Assembly (NCBI GenBank): GCA_020442165.1
Contig: JAGRKV010000045.1
Location: forward strand, 1-64,000
Source of the DNA: Hyphomicrobiaceae bacterium
GTDB taxonomy: Bacteria > Pseudomonadota > Alphaproteobacteria > Rhizobiales > Hyphomicrobiaceae
DNA: 64,000 nucleotides
Reading direction: 5' to 3'
Position 1 is the first letter of the stretch; each line of letters opens with the position of its first letter. The notes below the pieces were generated by a model that did no database searches, was not told the origin of the DNA, and was given only the letters and a program-made list of their open reading frames with translations. Below, piece by piece: positions 52,011-61,481 of this stretch. The position numbers and the translations under genes are program-made.

Positions 52011-53489
52011 TCAGCCTTGATCGGTATTTGGTGATAGTCCGCGCCGTTGCCGCGCAAGGTGGCTCAATAGCTGGCGGCGGCGAGCGCTGTTCGTGGCTGC
52101 GCGGATGGACGGGTTGTTGCCAAGGAATGTCAGGAAGTTCAAGCGGTCGAATGTTCGGTCGGCGGCAAGATATGCAACGAAGCTGGCGATCAGACAGGCG
52201 GCGAAGTAACCGACGCCGAAATAGGTCTCGCCGAGATGAACAGACAGCAGCGTCAGCCCCGCATTGAGGCCAAGGAACAGCACCTGCAGCGCCAGATAAA
52301 GCCGGCGGCGGTCGAAGAACAGCAGCATCGACGTCGATGAGATGAAGATGAACTGGAACACCGCGCCAAGAGCGCCATAGCGGAGAATGGATATCTGCTG
52401 GAACTGGAGGCTCAGGAATTCGACGATGAGCGGAGCCAGCAAAACCAGGACCGCGCAGATACCCACCTGCATCACTGTCACCAGCACGAGCTGATCGAGC
52501 GTGAAGGCTGCCAGGCGGCCGCGCGCGCGCTCGATCTGGCGCAGGGTGCCGTGATTGGCGATGGTGCTGAAATAGTGCTGGTAGCGCTCGAAGAAGTCCG
52601 TTTCGAGTTGAACGACAAAAACCGCCAGTGCCGGAATGATGACAAGCGAGGCAATGAACATCGCGCTGTCATAGAGCGGCGCGTGGACCAATCCGCCCAC
52701 AACAACCTCACCGATTGGCGAGAACCAGAAGATCCATTTGTCAATCCAAACAGCTGCTGTGCCAGCCAGCGCGCCCAGGGCAAGGTAGCGGTAGGTGCGA
52801 AAGCCGCCCAGGATCATATCAAAGCCCAGTTCAGGGCGGTCGAGACGTGCTGGAAAAGTATCGAGCACACGCAATGTCAACAGCAGGAAGGTTAGACCAA
52901 GGCCGGCAACGAAACCCCACGCAATGCCCGCTGCGCTAAGCCCCATGATCGCGGCGGCGGTGCCAGCCAGCACGGACGTGAAGAGGCCGGTGGCAAATGC
53001 GATCGTGACGCCCCTGTAGTCGCGAACAGCACCGCAAAAGCTCAACGCCACCCAGATCAGCGCCACCGTCAAGGACGATGCCAGCAAGGCAACGCCCAAC
53101 ACCGGCGTCATGCGGAAATAGAGCGCGAGTGCCGCAACACCTGTCGAGACTACCGCAATCGCTGTGACATAGGCGCCGTAGAGAAGCGGCCGCACGCGCT
53201 CTGGTTTCTTAAGCCACAAGGCATCGGCAACGAGGCGGGTCGCCACGATGGTGACGGGTGCCGTCAGGACCAGGGAAACGGCGAACGCATAGATGATGAT
53301 CGCGCGGAACGTTGCCAGTTTGGCGAGCCCGGTCACCTGCTCCGAGATGAGCGAGATCGTTGCCAGCGAGATGATCGTGAAAAGCCACGGTCCCGCCGCG
53401 ATAACCGCCGCATGCCCAAAGGCACCCAGCAGTGCCGAAAGCGTCTGCTGCTGGCTCAAGCGCCTTAGTTCAAAGCCGATACCCGCCAT
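52011..53489 (-). CDS. pelG: PelG, membrane exporter of Pel polysaccharide
   Basis: 492 aa, about 12 membrane helices. N terminus MAGIGFELRRLSQQQTLSAL is the PelG signature, and the FPARLDRPELGFDMILGG and FWFSPIGEVVVGGLVHAP segments fit the MOP-flippase-like fold. PelG sits in the cytoplasmic membrane and moves the growing polymer out with PelD, PelE and PelF. Last gene of the pel operon, 3 bp after pelF. Confidence 0.93.
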   Translation of the reverse strand: MAGIGFELRRLSQQQTLSALLGAFGHAAVIAAGPWLFTIISLATISLISEQVTGLAKLATFRAIIIYAFAVSLVLTAPVTIVATRLVADALWLKKPERVRPLLYGAYVTAIAVVSTGVAALALYFRMTPVLGVALLASSLTVALIWVALSFCGAVRDYRGVTIAFATGLFTSVLAGTAAAIMGLSAAGIAWGFVAGLGLTFLLLTLRVLDTFPARLDRPELGFDMILGGFRTYRYLALGALAGTAAVWIDKWIFWFSPIGEVVVGGLVHAPLYDSAMFIASLVIIPALAVFVVQLETDFFERYQHYFSTIANHGTLRQIERARGRLAAFTLDQLVLVTVMQVGICAVLVLLAPLIVEFLSLQFQQISILRYGALGAVFQFIFISSTSMLLFFDRRRLYLALQVLFLGLNAGLTLLSVHLGETYFGVGYFAACLIASFVAYLAADRTFDRLNFLTFLGNNPSIRAATNSARRRQLLSHLARQRRGLSPNTDQG

Positions 53490-53492
53490 GTG

Positions 53493-55064
53493 TCAGCTCT
53501 CCGTTGCAGCGGCTGAAGGCTGCCGCCGGCGCGCCATCAGATCGGCGTAGAGGGCGTGATAGGCTGCTGCCGCCTGAGCGGACGTATAGCGCTGCTCGAC
53601 GCGCGCCTTCAGTGCCCTGCCGGCGGCGCGGCGGCGGTCATGGTCCGTGAGCAGGACGGCCACGGCGTCGGCCACCTCACCGGGCGCCACGAGACCGGTG
53701 ACAATGCCTCCCGGTCCAAGTGGGGGTTCCTCGTTGGCCGATCCTTCGATGATTTCCCGGCACGATCCGACATTGGTTGCGACAAAGGGTACGGACGCGG
53801 CGCCAGCTTCAAGCAGTACCAGGGGCTGGGACTCCGAAAGGCTCGTCAACACCGCAACATGGATTTCGGAGAAGTAGGCTGCCACATCGACCGAGCCGGT
53901 GAATATGACGGTATCTTCCAGTTGCAGCTCGCGCACCAATGCACGGCACTCGGCGGCATAGATCTCGTCTTCGTCAAGCGGACCTAGCACGAGTGCGCGG
54001 ACGTTCGGGATGCGCTTTTTCAGAATGCCGGCGGCGGCGATATAGGTCTTCACGTCCTTGATCGGCACGACGCGACCGATCAGCGCCATGGTGGGCCGTG
54101 AGGAATCGGCGGCCTGTGCGACCCCGGAAAATCGCTCAAGATCGATGCCGTTGGCGATGACTTTGAGCCGGGACGGGTCGGCACCGAGAGCACACTGGGC
54201 CTGCTGGTTGTCGCGGTACAGCGTTACGACGGTGTCGGCGGTCTCGTAACAGGTGCGTGCGTAAGCCTCGAATGCCTGCACCCACAAATCGCGCAGATCA
54301 ATCCGCGCATCTGACAGATCATGGCCCTTGTCGATATTGTCGGCGACCCAATCGGCCATCAACAGCTCGACGCGGCGCTCATTGGTGTAAATGCCGTGCT
54401 CAGTCAGCAGGGCTGGCTTGCCGGTTTCCACGGCGGCACGCGCCGCGAGTAAACCTGCATAACCCGTCGAGATCGTGTGATAGACGCGTGCCTTCGGCAG
54501 CGGAAACTCGGCCACCGCGAAGAGGCCGCCGAGCAAGGCCCGCCACGCCCAGAAGTAATGCAGGAAGGAGCTTTGCGGCATGTCGAGCGCGTACATGCGC
54601 TGAACGATCTGCCAGGCAATCGGCGAATTGAATGCGACTTGCAGCGGGGTGAAGCGCCTCAACCGTGCCAGGTCATCATTGAGGCTTCGCAGGCTTTGCG
54701 CTCCACCCGTCGCGGTGAACTCAGATAGCGTGTCCGCCAGATGGTCGAGCATCACAGGCGTGGCACTATCGAGTTTCGGGCGATCGCCGAAGTCCTGCAG
54801 ATAGAGGTCGCGATAGCCGACAACATTGGGCGGGCGTGAATAGCGCGGGGCCTGGCCGGTGGGGCGTGGCCACAACGCAACGATTGAAAATGTGAGTTCG
54901 GGACACGACCGCATCAGCCAGTCGATCCAGGCGGCAACACCGCCCTGCACGTAGGGATAGCATCCCTCAACGATCAAGCAGACATCGGCAGCAGGCATAT
55001 CGCCGGGAACTTCCGGGACACCGCGTATGGCATTCTTGAGCCGGTGCAGCGGAAGCCAGTTCAT
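53493..55064 (-). CDS. pelF: PelF glycosyltransferase (GT4)
   Basis: 523 aa, normal for PelF. N-terminal Rossmann part with DVCLIVEGCYPYVQGGVAAW (the PelF hallmark), TEHGIYTNERR, the acceptor/donor hinge with VIANGIDLERF and ALIGRVVPIKDVKTYI, and the GT4 nucleotide-sugar site around SLSESQPLVLLEAGAASVP. Cytoplasmic enzyme that polymerises from a UDP-amino-sugar donor. Start overlaps the pelE stop (ATGA). Confidence 0.95.
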   Translation of the reverse strand: MNWLPLHRLKNAIRGVPEVPGDMPAADVCLIVEGCYPYVQGGVAAWIDWLMRSCPELTFSIVALWPRPTGQAPRYSRPPNVVGYRDLYLQDFGDRPKLDSATPVMLDHLADTLSEFTATGGAQSLRSLNDDLARLRRFTPLQVAFNSPIAWQIVQRMYALDMPQSSFLHYFWAWRALLGGLFAVAEFPLPKARVYHTISTGYAGLLAARAAVETGKPALLTEHGIYTNERRVELLMADWVADNIDKGHDLSDARIDLRDLWVQAFEAYARTCYETADTVVTLYRDNQQAQCALGADPSRLKVIANGIDLERFSGVAQAADSSRPTMALIGRVVPIKDVKTYIAAAGILKKRIPNVRALVLGPLDEDEIYAAECRALVRELQLEDTVIFTGSVDVAAYFSEIHVAVLTSLSESQPLVLLEAGAASVPFVATNVGSCREIIEGSANEEPPLGPGGIVTGLVAPGEVADAVAVLLTDHDRRRAAGRALKARVEQRYTSAQAAAAYHALYADLMARRRQPSAAATES

Positions 55065-56164
55065 AGAGGCCGCCCTTCGTGCCCTTCCAGGGATGGGGCG
55101 GGGTTTTCGCGTCGTTGCTTTGGCCAGCGCCGAATGCGCAGATAGCCACGTCTGGCGAGATCGCGACGACGCGCCAAGAGGCGGAAGGCTTGGAAATCGC
55201 GGACCGACAGGAGGTGGGCCTCCAATGCGTGCATGCGCGCGATGCCATCTATGCTGTCGCGCTGTTGCAGCGGAAGCGCCATATAATCAATTGATGCCGC
55301 GATCTTGCCAGCGGTCTGCCTTGCCGCGTCCTCAACGGGCTTATCCAGAAGGCGAGAAGCAATTGCTGCATCGAGTTCGCGCATGATGGCTAAACGGTCG
55401 CTGAAGGTGGCGGTGGAACGGGGTTCTGACACCAGATGCGGCTGGAGCAGCTCTGCGGCGCGCAGTAGCCGTCGCGTTACTTCATCGGCAAGACGCGGGC
55501 GAATGCGAGAAGCGACCGCGGCGGCCTGAACGCGAATGACGGGAATGTCGCTGCCGAGCGCTTGTGTGAGCGCCGCCAGATAGTTCACATGGAAGAAGCG
55601 CGCAACGAGACCGAGAGCAGCCTGGCGCTCTTGCAGCGAGCCATTCTGTATCACATCGACAAGCGCATCAGGTGGGGGAGCCCTGGTGTTCAACACCCGG
55701 CCAGAGGCGACACGGTCTGCGAGCTGCGTCTCCTTGTCGACTGTCGAAGACATGGCGATGCGCGCATACCAGGCATCCAGGAGCGGTGCGGACTGTGCCG
55801 GGTGGCGCAACCAGTTGAGCATGCTGAGGGAGACAATCGCGCCGACCGGACCGGCGGCGGACAGCGAGATCAATGTCAGGAGCGGCGCGCTCAGATCGGC
55901 TTCGACTTGACGGCGGCGGTAGAGTGCGTAGGCCAGCACCGTCAAGAGCATCAAGTGGAGTGCCAACGGTACGATGAACGGAACGGCCGGACGAAGGGCA
56001 AGGCCGACGACTGCCAGTTCTCCCAGGGCTGCCACGGCAGCAAAGCCAACATCGAAGCGGGCAATCTCGGCCCGTGGCCGGGAGCCATGGGTATGCGATG
56101 ACCCGGACATGGTCGCTGCGCCACCGGCTTCGGCGTGTCCGGCATCTTTGTCGTGGTGGCTCAT
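55061..56164 (-). CDS. pelE: PelE, membrane protein of the Pel synthase complex
   Basis: 367 aa. A His-rich N-terminal stretch, two or three membrane helices (about 40-120) and a helical C-terminal region with TPR-like pattern from about 160 (EERQAALGLVARFFHVN-type helices). Order between pelD and pelF and the membrane-plus-helical layout fit PelE, which bridges PelD and PelF; sequence similarity to known PelE is modest by eye. Both ends overlap neighbours by 4 bp. Confidence 0.78.
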   Translation of the reverse strand: MSHHDKDAGHAEAGGAATMSGSSHTHGSRPRAEIARFDVGFAAVAALGELAVVGLALRPAVPFIVPLALHLMLLTVLAYALYRRRQVEADLSAPLLTLISLSAAGPVGAIVSLSMLNWLRHPAQSAPLLDAWYARIAMSSTVDKETQLADRVASGRVLNTRAPPPDALVDVIQNGSLQERQAALGLVARFFHVNYLAALTQALGSDIPVIRVQAAAVASRIRPRLADEVTRRLLRAAELLQPHLVSEPRSTATFSDRLAIMRELDAAIASRLLDKPVEDAARQTAGKIAASIDYMALPLQQRDSIDGIARMHALEAHLLSVRDFQAFRLLARRRDLARRGYLRIRRWPKQRRENPAPSLEGHEGRPL

Positions 56165-57435
56165 CGATCGCCCGTCGCCCCAGCGATTGTCGGGACCGCG
56201 CTCTCGTCTGTTGTATTCCCGGAGTCCTCGCCAGACTTGGAGATCGTAACCTTGGCGGTCCCGTCCTCCCGGGCTTGTTCAAGAAGACTGATGAGACTGG
56301 TACGGCGGTCCTGGCGGCCATTCGGTGCGACCTCATTCCGACTCGCTATGCCGCGGCGCGTAATGCCAGCGAGCGAAGACATGCGGATATGAGAGATGCG
56401 CGGCGTAACCTCGCTGTAATCCTTCGCCGGCAGCGGCAGGCTTTCGCGGCGTGGTGTGCGCGGAGCCAGCGCATAGGCGAGAAGCTGCAATGCCGCCAAG
56501 CCCTCGGGCCGCAGCTGTTCAGGATCTGCGCTTTCAACAATGAGAACGCCGAACAGTTCATCATCGTCACCGCCGGCAATCGGGACGGCAGCGAGGCCCG
56601 CGCCAGCGAGCGCCAGCTCGCCCAGCCGGTCGAGCACGGTCAATGTCCGGCGATGATCGACAACAGCGCGATAGATTGGATCGGTGGATTCGATGCGAAT
56701 GCGCGACCCCGTGTCGGGCTTGCGGCCGACGACGGCGCACTCAGTCAGCACCCTGTCGTGTAAGCAATAGGCGACGATGGTGGCATTGGGAAAAATCGCA
56801 GTGCTTGCCTGCAGCAAGGCGTCATGCCTGTCAGCTTCAGCTCCCAGGCCGCCTTTGCGTATGGTGTCCGCGAGTGCGGCGGCAGCCTTGTGTGGCGATT
56901 GCACATGACGGGCCACCAGCTCCTGTTCGAGACGCTCGACCCTGCCGCGCAATTCGCCTGCATGGCGTGCCAGGTCATTGCGCTGCTGGCGCAGTTCACG
57001 GTTTTCCTGCTTGAGTTCCAGCTTGACGGCAAGCTGGCGCATGCGGAACTGGCCGACGAGCAGGGCAACGGCGATCCACAACACCGGCTGGCCCCAAACG
57101 CGCAGGAAGTAGGTGAACAGGTTCTCGCCGATGTCCTGTTCGGGCAGACCTGCAAACATCGACAGGCCGATCGCGATAGCGGCCGCAATCAAGCCGCTGA
57201 CGGTGCCGTACTGCAGGCTAACGAGCAGCACTGGAATCCAAAAGGGGTGCGGCGAGAGATCGAGAATCGCCTGGTTTGGCGTCAGTGCATCCAATCCATA
57301 GATCATCGCAAAGACGATGACGATCTCGGCAATCGCCGATAGCGGCGGCAGCACCGGAAGTCCAGTCGTCGCGGGTGCGGTGTCTTCCGCCGTGATTTTT
57401 CCGTCGGCTTTGTTCACGTTCGTCTCCGTGAACAC
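56161..57435 (-). CDS. pelD: PelD-like protein lacking the GGDEF c-di-GMP-binding domain
   Basis: 424 aa. Three to four membrane helices (about 30-130), a coiled coil (KLELKQENRELRQQRNDL, about 140-175), a GAF domain (about 195-325) with VAYCLHDRVLTECAVVG and FGVLIVES. In P. aeruginosa PelD a degenerate GGDEF domain with an RxxD site follows and binds c-di-GMP; here only about 95 residues follow (ending SAVPTIAGATGDR), with no GGDEF-like pattern and no RxxD that I can find. It is therefore PelD by position and layout but its allosteric input must differ. Confidence 0.8.
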   Translation of the reverse strand: MFTETNVNKADGKITAEDTAPATTGLPVLPPLSAIAEIVIVFAMIYGLDALTPNQAILDLSPHPFWIPVLLVSLQYGTVSGLIAAAIAIGLSMFAGLPEQDIGENLFTYFLRVWGQPVLWIAVALLVGQFRMRQLAVKLELKQENRELRQQRNDLARHAGELRGRVERLEQELVARHVQSPHKAAAALADTIRKGGLGAEADRHDALLQASTAIFPNATIVAYCLHDRVLTECAVVGRKPDTGSRIRIESTDPIYRAVVDHRRTLTVLDRLGELALAGAGLAAVPIAGGDDDELFGVLIVESADPEQLRPEGLAALQLLAYALAPRTPRRESLPLPAKDYSEVTPRISHIRMSSLAGITRRGIASRNEVAPNGRQDRRTSLISLLEQAREDGTAKVTISKSGEDSGNTTDESAVPTIAGATGDR

Positions 57436-57553
57436 CGTGGCATCAGCCGTGCCGCCGTTCGAGCCGAAGCCTTGTGGACCCGCTCAGTCCTGGCCGCGAG
57501 GCAGGCTTCTTGCCTGACGCTGACGAAGCTGTTTCTGCCCGGCGTGTGCGGCT

Positions 57554-59137
57554 TCATGGTTGCGCTCCACTGTTCTGGGCTACTGGGCGGGTCACGGCTT
57601 GCGGCCTGGTCAAATAAGGCTGGTTCGGGTTCCTGCCGCGCGGATTAACACGGCGCAATTGTTTCGATCGTGAACGCGACAACCTGGCGTTCTCGATATT
57701 CTTGCGGCGGGCGCCGGCAACGCGTGATCGGACGGTTGCACGGCGGGCAGCCGCTCTGAGGCGTGTTGCCTGCCTGTGCGTGAGACGCGGTTGACGTTGG
57801 CTCACACGACGTGCAGTCGAGACTGTTGGCCTGATCGAGTCCGGATTTTTGGCTGCCCCCGCACGCAACCGGGCATCGGCATCAGCACCTCGGCCAGTCT
57901 CGCGCATCAAGCGCGCCCAAAGAGCCAGACGCCACGTATCGAGTGCCTCGGAAGAAACATTGCCGAGAATGTTTCGCGTTGTATCGGTTGCCCCCCTGTT
58001 GAGTTCCACCATCGCACTCAACAGCGGATGTGCCACCAGCGTCTCATGACTGAGCGCTGCATGCACGACTTCGAAATCATCGCGACGGCCAGTCGCGCCC
58101 AGTGCCTCGGCAATCTTGACAAGATCGTTCTCGGGCAATTTCTGCATTCCGAACCGGCGCGCGGCGAGCAGCGCCAGCTCAGGGTCTTCCGCGTCGAGTG
58201 CGTCATCAATGAAACGGGAGGCGAGGTTCTGATCCTTGATCTCGGCGCTTTCGATCCAACCGCGCAGATAGGCTCTGGCCGCGCTCGTCTGGTCGCGATC
58301 GAGCATCAATTCGGCTACCGATAGCGACAGCGCCTCGCCGGGCTTGCCGGCAGCTCGGGCAATTGCGATTGCGGTATCGTGGGCATTGCGGCTGCCAAGG
58401 TAAGCCATCAGTGCTTCTGAAAAGGTGTCATCGTTTTCGCGGCCGAGCCACTTCACGGCCCTCCTCCCCACTTCCTTGCCGGCGTGTGCATCGAGCAGCA
58501 AGGATGTCAGGAGCAAGCGTTCCCGTGGCGCGTGCAACCCCTTGATGTCATCGACGTTGCGCAGCAGGGCCGTGGCCTTCGGCTTGTCGCCCGTCACGGC
58601 CTCCAGTTCGGCCAGCCTGAGAATGTCGCCTTCCAGGCGGTAGCCCCTGACGCGGCATCGCTCGATCGCCTCGCGTTCGCGGGCATATTGGCCCAGCAGG
58701 CGAAGCTGGGAGATCAACTCGCGGCATGCCGGTTCGGAATAGCGGCGCGATACGAGGCGGCTCAAGGCATCAAGATATGCCTCGCTATCCTGGGTATCGC
58801 GGTAGAACTTCACGAGCCGGCGTTGCAGCACCTGATCCCGCGGGCGGCTGTGCGCGAGTTGTTCGAGCATGACGCGCGCTTTCGCCAGATCACCGAAGAA
58901 CTGGTAGAGCTGCTCCATCTGGTAGAGCGTCTGTTGTGAGCGGTCGCCCGATGCAAACTGGTGTTCGAGCAGCGCCAGCGCCCGGCCGTTGTCGCCATCG
59001 CGCTCGAGCATGGCCACGCGCTCGGCAGCGCCGGGCAAGAGCATGTGGCCAGCCGCCGCCGCGCCGGCAAACAGCACGAACATGACCAACAGGTGCGGCT
59101 TCAGCAGGGTTCGCATGTGATTAATCATGGCAGGCAA
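57554..59137 (-). CDS. pelB: PelB-like TPR protein without an outer-membrane barrel
   Basis: 527 aa. N-terminal membrane helix (LLVMFVLFAGAAAAGHMLLP), then repeated helix pairs of TPR type (about 45-410; for example MEQLYQFFGDLAKARVMLEQ and LGSRNAHDTAIAIARAAGKP), then a strongly basic Arg-rich tail of about 90 residues. P. aeruginosa PelB is over twice as long, with TPRs followed by a beta-barrel that exports Pel; no barrel can be seen here. Position after pelA and before pelD supports a pelB-equivalent. Its start overlaps the pelA end by 17 bp. Confidence 0.75.
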   Translation of the reverse strand: MPAMINHMRTLLKPHLLVMFVLFAGAAAAGHMLLPGAAERVAMLERDGDNGRALALLEHQFASGDRSQQTLYQMEQLYQFFGDLAKARVMLEQLAHSRPRDQVLQRRLVKFYRDTQDSEAYLDALSRLVSRRYSEPACRELISQLRLLGQYAREREAIERCRVRGYRLEGDILRLAELEAVTGDKPKATALLRNVDDIKGLHAPRERLLLTSLLLDAHAGKEVGRRAVKWLGRENDDTFSEALMAYLGSRNAHDTAIAIARAAGKPGEALSLSVAELMLDRDQTSAARAYLRGWIESAEIKDQNLASRFIDDALDAEDPELALLAARRFGMQKLPENDLVKIAEALGATGRRDDFEVVHAALSHETLVAHPLLSAMVELNRGATDTTRNILGNVSSEALDTWRLALWARLMRETGRGADADARLRAGAAKNPDSIRPTVSTARRVSQRQPRLTHRQATRLRAAARRATVRSRVAGARRKNIENARLSRSRSKQLRRVNPRGRNPNQPYLTRPQAVTRPVAQNSGAQP

Positions 59138-61481
59138 ACTCCACCTGCACAGGCGTTATGGCGGCCGCCGGCAGCGCGAGCTGCATCACGCCATCCGTGC
59201 CGGCCCTTGCGGTGACTTGAGCCAGATTTTCCTGTCCGCGATTGACGGACACGTCGAAGCGACGGCCCGGCGCTGTCTGGAACGACATATCGCCCTCGCC
59301 GAACCCCTGGGCCTCATAGGAGAACTGGCAGTCATCGCCTTTCAAACCCGACAGACGCCAGCGACTGTCGCGCAGAGTGGGCCGGCTATCGGCTGCCGAC
59401 TGTTGGGCTTGGGCGGCATCGCGCAGTCCGAGCTGGATAACTGCCCGTTCCACTTTGCCGTCCAGTGCAACATAGAGCGCATCATTGGTGCGATTGGCTC
59501 CCAGAACGCCGACACTTGCATTCATGTCCACGCCGATGTCTTCAGCGTTATCGAAGCGCACGGTCTGCAGCGTGCCGCGATTGCGAACAGCCCAGGCGTT
59601 GGGAGCCACCTGCTCGATCACCACACCAAAGAAATCGTCAGCGAGGGCTGCGTAATCTGATGTCGCCAACGGAATGACACGCGATGAGCGTGCCTCCTCC
59701 AGGAAGTGGCGAACGGCGGCGAGCGCTGCGGGCTTCTCGCCGGAGTACATGTGATAATACAGGTTAAACGGCTTCAGACGCCGCGGGCTTTCGGTATTTT
59801 TCAAAGTCTCGCCCAACATGAAGAAGCCGTAATAGGGGCCGGTCCAGTCGTTGGTGTAGGTGTTTTCGTTGCTGTTGGCGGCGTAGATCTGCCGCTCCTT
59901 GCCGACCGTTCGCGAAATGGGGGGTACGTAGGCGACCGAAGGATACTCGCGGTCAAATCTGCTGTCGCCACCATTGATATTACGTACTCCGGCGGCGCGC
60001 GTGGCTCGTACCGCCGCCTCGAAGGGCTGGGTGTCGCCGCTCCACTGATAGACTTTGACCTTCTTGTCTGCTGGCGCAAAAGCCTCTGTTTCCTTGATTG
60101 CTCCGGCGACTTCGGTGCCCAGCTCAAACGGATTCTTGAGGAATGAACGCGGCAGGTCGTCCGAGCCGGCAATGTATTTGCTCGACCGCGTAACGGGAGC
60201 CGGCTTGCCGGCCATCAGATGAACCTTCTCGCTCAAGGATTCTCGCCAACTCTGGGCCGGGCGGGCGGATGCATCCACGAGGTCCATCTCCGCCTTGCGG
60301 TTGTAGTTTTCGTAGAACTGCCAATTGAACGGGTGTGTGTGGGTGTGACTTGCAATCTCGACCTGCGGCAACGCGAACAAGGATCTGGCAACCGCGCCTG
60401 ATTTCGGCGTCGCTCCAAACTCCGGCTTCACATCGCAGCCGATCAGTGCCACCGAAACTGGCAGGTCTGGATATGGCGCGATGGTCTCTTGCAAGATCAC
60501 CTCCGAGGAGAGCAACCCATCCGCCTTATAGGGCGCTATCTCGGTCTGGTTGTTCCAGCCATCACCATCGATGTGGCTGAAATAGATGCGACGTCCGGAA
60601 ACGGTCGTCACGTCGGGAATGGGAAAACGCTCAGAGCCCAGCGCCAGCGCGAAGAACGCGAAGGGGTTGAGTATCCAGGCAACGCGGTCGGCCGTCGGTT
60701 CGTAGTAGATCGTGAAGCCTTCCGCCGCGAAGCCGCCGTTCGGCCCGGTGACGACGACTGCTGAAATATCCTGCTTGCCTCTCAGTGCAACGGCGAATGC
60801 CAGATGGACTTTCATCTGGCTTGCCAGTCCGGCGTCGACTTCAAGCATGGGGAAGTCAGGCAGCACCTTGTCCAACGGACGCTCAAAGCCGATCATCCCA
60901 TCGTCTGATTCAGCGACCTTGGCGGTGAAGCTCGTCTCGATGTGGTCGCCTGAGAAATTGAGGCCGAGCCGACGATAGAGATTGGCAGCCAAGTCCGCAT
61001 GCCGTGCGGTGTCCTCTGGCAGTATGTCTCCCAGAACGACATATCGCAGTCCCGGTGCGGATGTTGCCTGCTCAAGCCATTCGCCGAGCTGGCGCGGGTT
61101 GGCGACCGGTTCGAGCAACCACGTCAACAGCCCGCGATAGGATGACAGTTCGCTTGCGTCGGGCAAGGGCTTGTTGATGTCCTGGTAGTTGATGACATAG
61201 CCCAGGTGATTGAGGACAAATTCGGCGAAGCGGTGGATGCGCGTGTCGGTGGGGGTGGGCTCGGCAGCGCCGTCATATAGAGCCAGCACCTTGCGCAGAA
61301 CAGGCTTGGCGGTGAAATCGATCTCGACCGCGGATACCCGTGGTACCAGGGTGGTGGCGGTTAGAAAAATGGCCAGGAAAGTCACCATGACCCAGCGGAT
61401 GGCACCGTGATGGGCAATGCCATGGCGGGCAACGATGGTCCGGCGGGGCCAACCGGCGATACGGCAGCCAATTTTCCGCAC
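59121..61481 (-). CDS. pelA: PelA-like polysaccharide deacetylase without glycosidase domain
   Basis: 786 aa from GTG 61481, chosen because GGTGGAG lies 9 bp upstream; a TTG (61526) or ATG (61388) are alternatives. A basic n-region and hydrophobic VMVTFLAIFLTATTL form a signal anchor. Then a reductase-like region (about 50-255), the CE4-type deacetylase domain with YFSHIDGDGWNNQ and IASHTHTHPFNW metal-binding motifs, and a beta-rich C-terminal domain ending EFACHD. In P. aeruginosa, PelA starts with a GH166 glycosidase domain; here that region is absent. Deacetylation of GalNAc gives Pel its positive charge. First gene of the pel operon. Confidence 0.88.
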   Translation of the reverse strand: MRKIGCRIAGWPRRTIVARHGIAHHGAIRWVMVTFLAIFLTATTLVPRVSAVEIDFTAKPVLRKVLALYDGAAEPTPTDTRIHRFAEFVLNHLGYVINYQDINKPLPDASELSSYRGLLTWLLEPVANPRQLGEWLEQATSAPGLRYVVLGDILPEDTARHADLAANLYRRLGLNFSGDHIETSFTAKVAESDDGMIGFERPLDKVLPDFPMLEVDAGLASQMKVHLAFAVALRGKQDISAVVVTGPNGGFAAEGFTIYYEPTADRVAWILNPFAFFALALGSERFPIPDVTTVSGRRIYFSHIDGDGWNNQTEIAPYKADGLLSSEVILQETIAPYPDLPVSVALIGCDVKPEFGATPKSGAVARSLFALPQVEIASHTHTHPFNWQFYENYNRKAEMDLVDASARPAQSWRESLSEKVHLMAGKPAPVTRSSKYIAGSDDLPRSFLKNPFELGTEVAGAIKETEAFAPADKKVKVYQWSGDTQPFEAAVRATRAAGVRNINGGDSRFDREYPSVAYVPPISRTVGKERQIYAANSNENTYTNDWTGPYYGFFMLGETLKNTESPRRLKPFNLYYHMYSGEKPAALAAVRHFLEEARSSRVIPLATSDYAALADDFFGVVIEQVAPNAWAVRNRGTLQTVRFDNAEDIGVDMNASVGVLGANRTNDALYVALDGKVERAVIQLGLRDAAQAQQSAADSRPTLRDSRWRLSGLKGDDCQFSYEAQGFGEGDMSFQTAPGRRFDVSVNRGQENLAQVTARAGTDGVMQLALPAAAITPVQVEFACHD

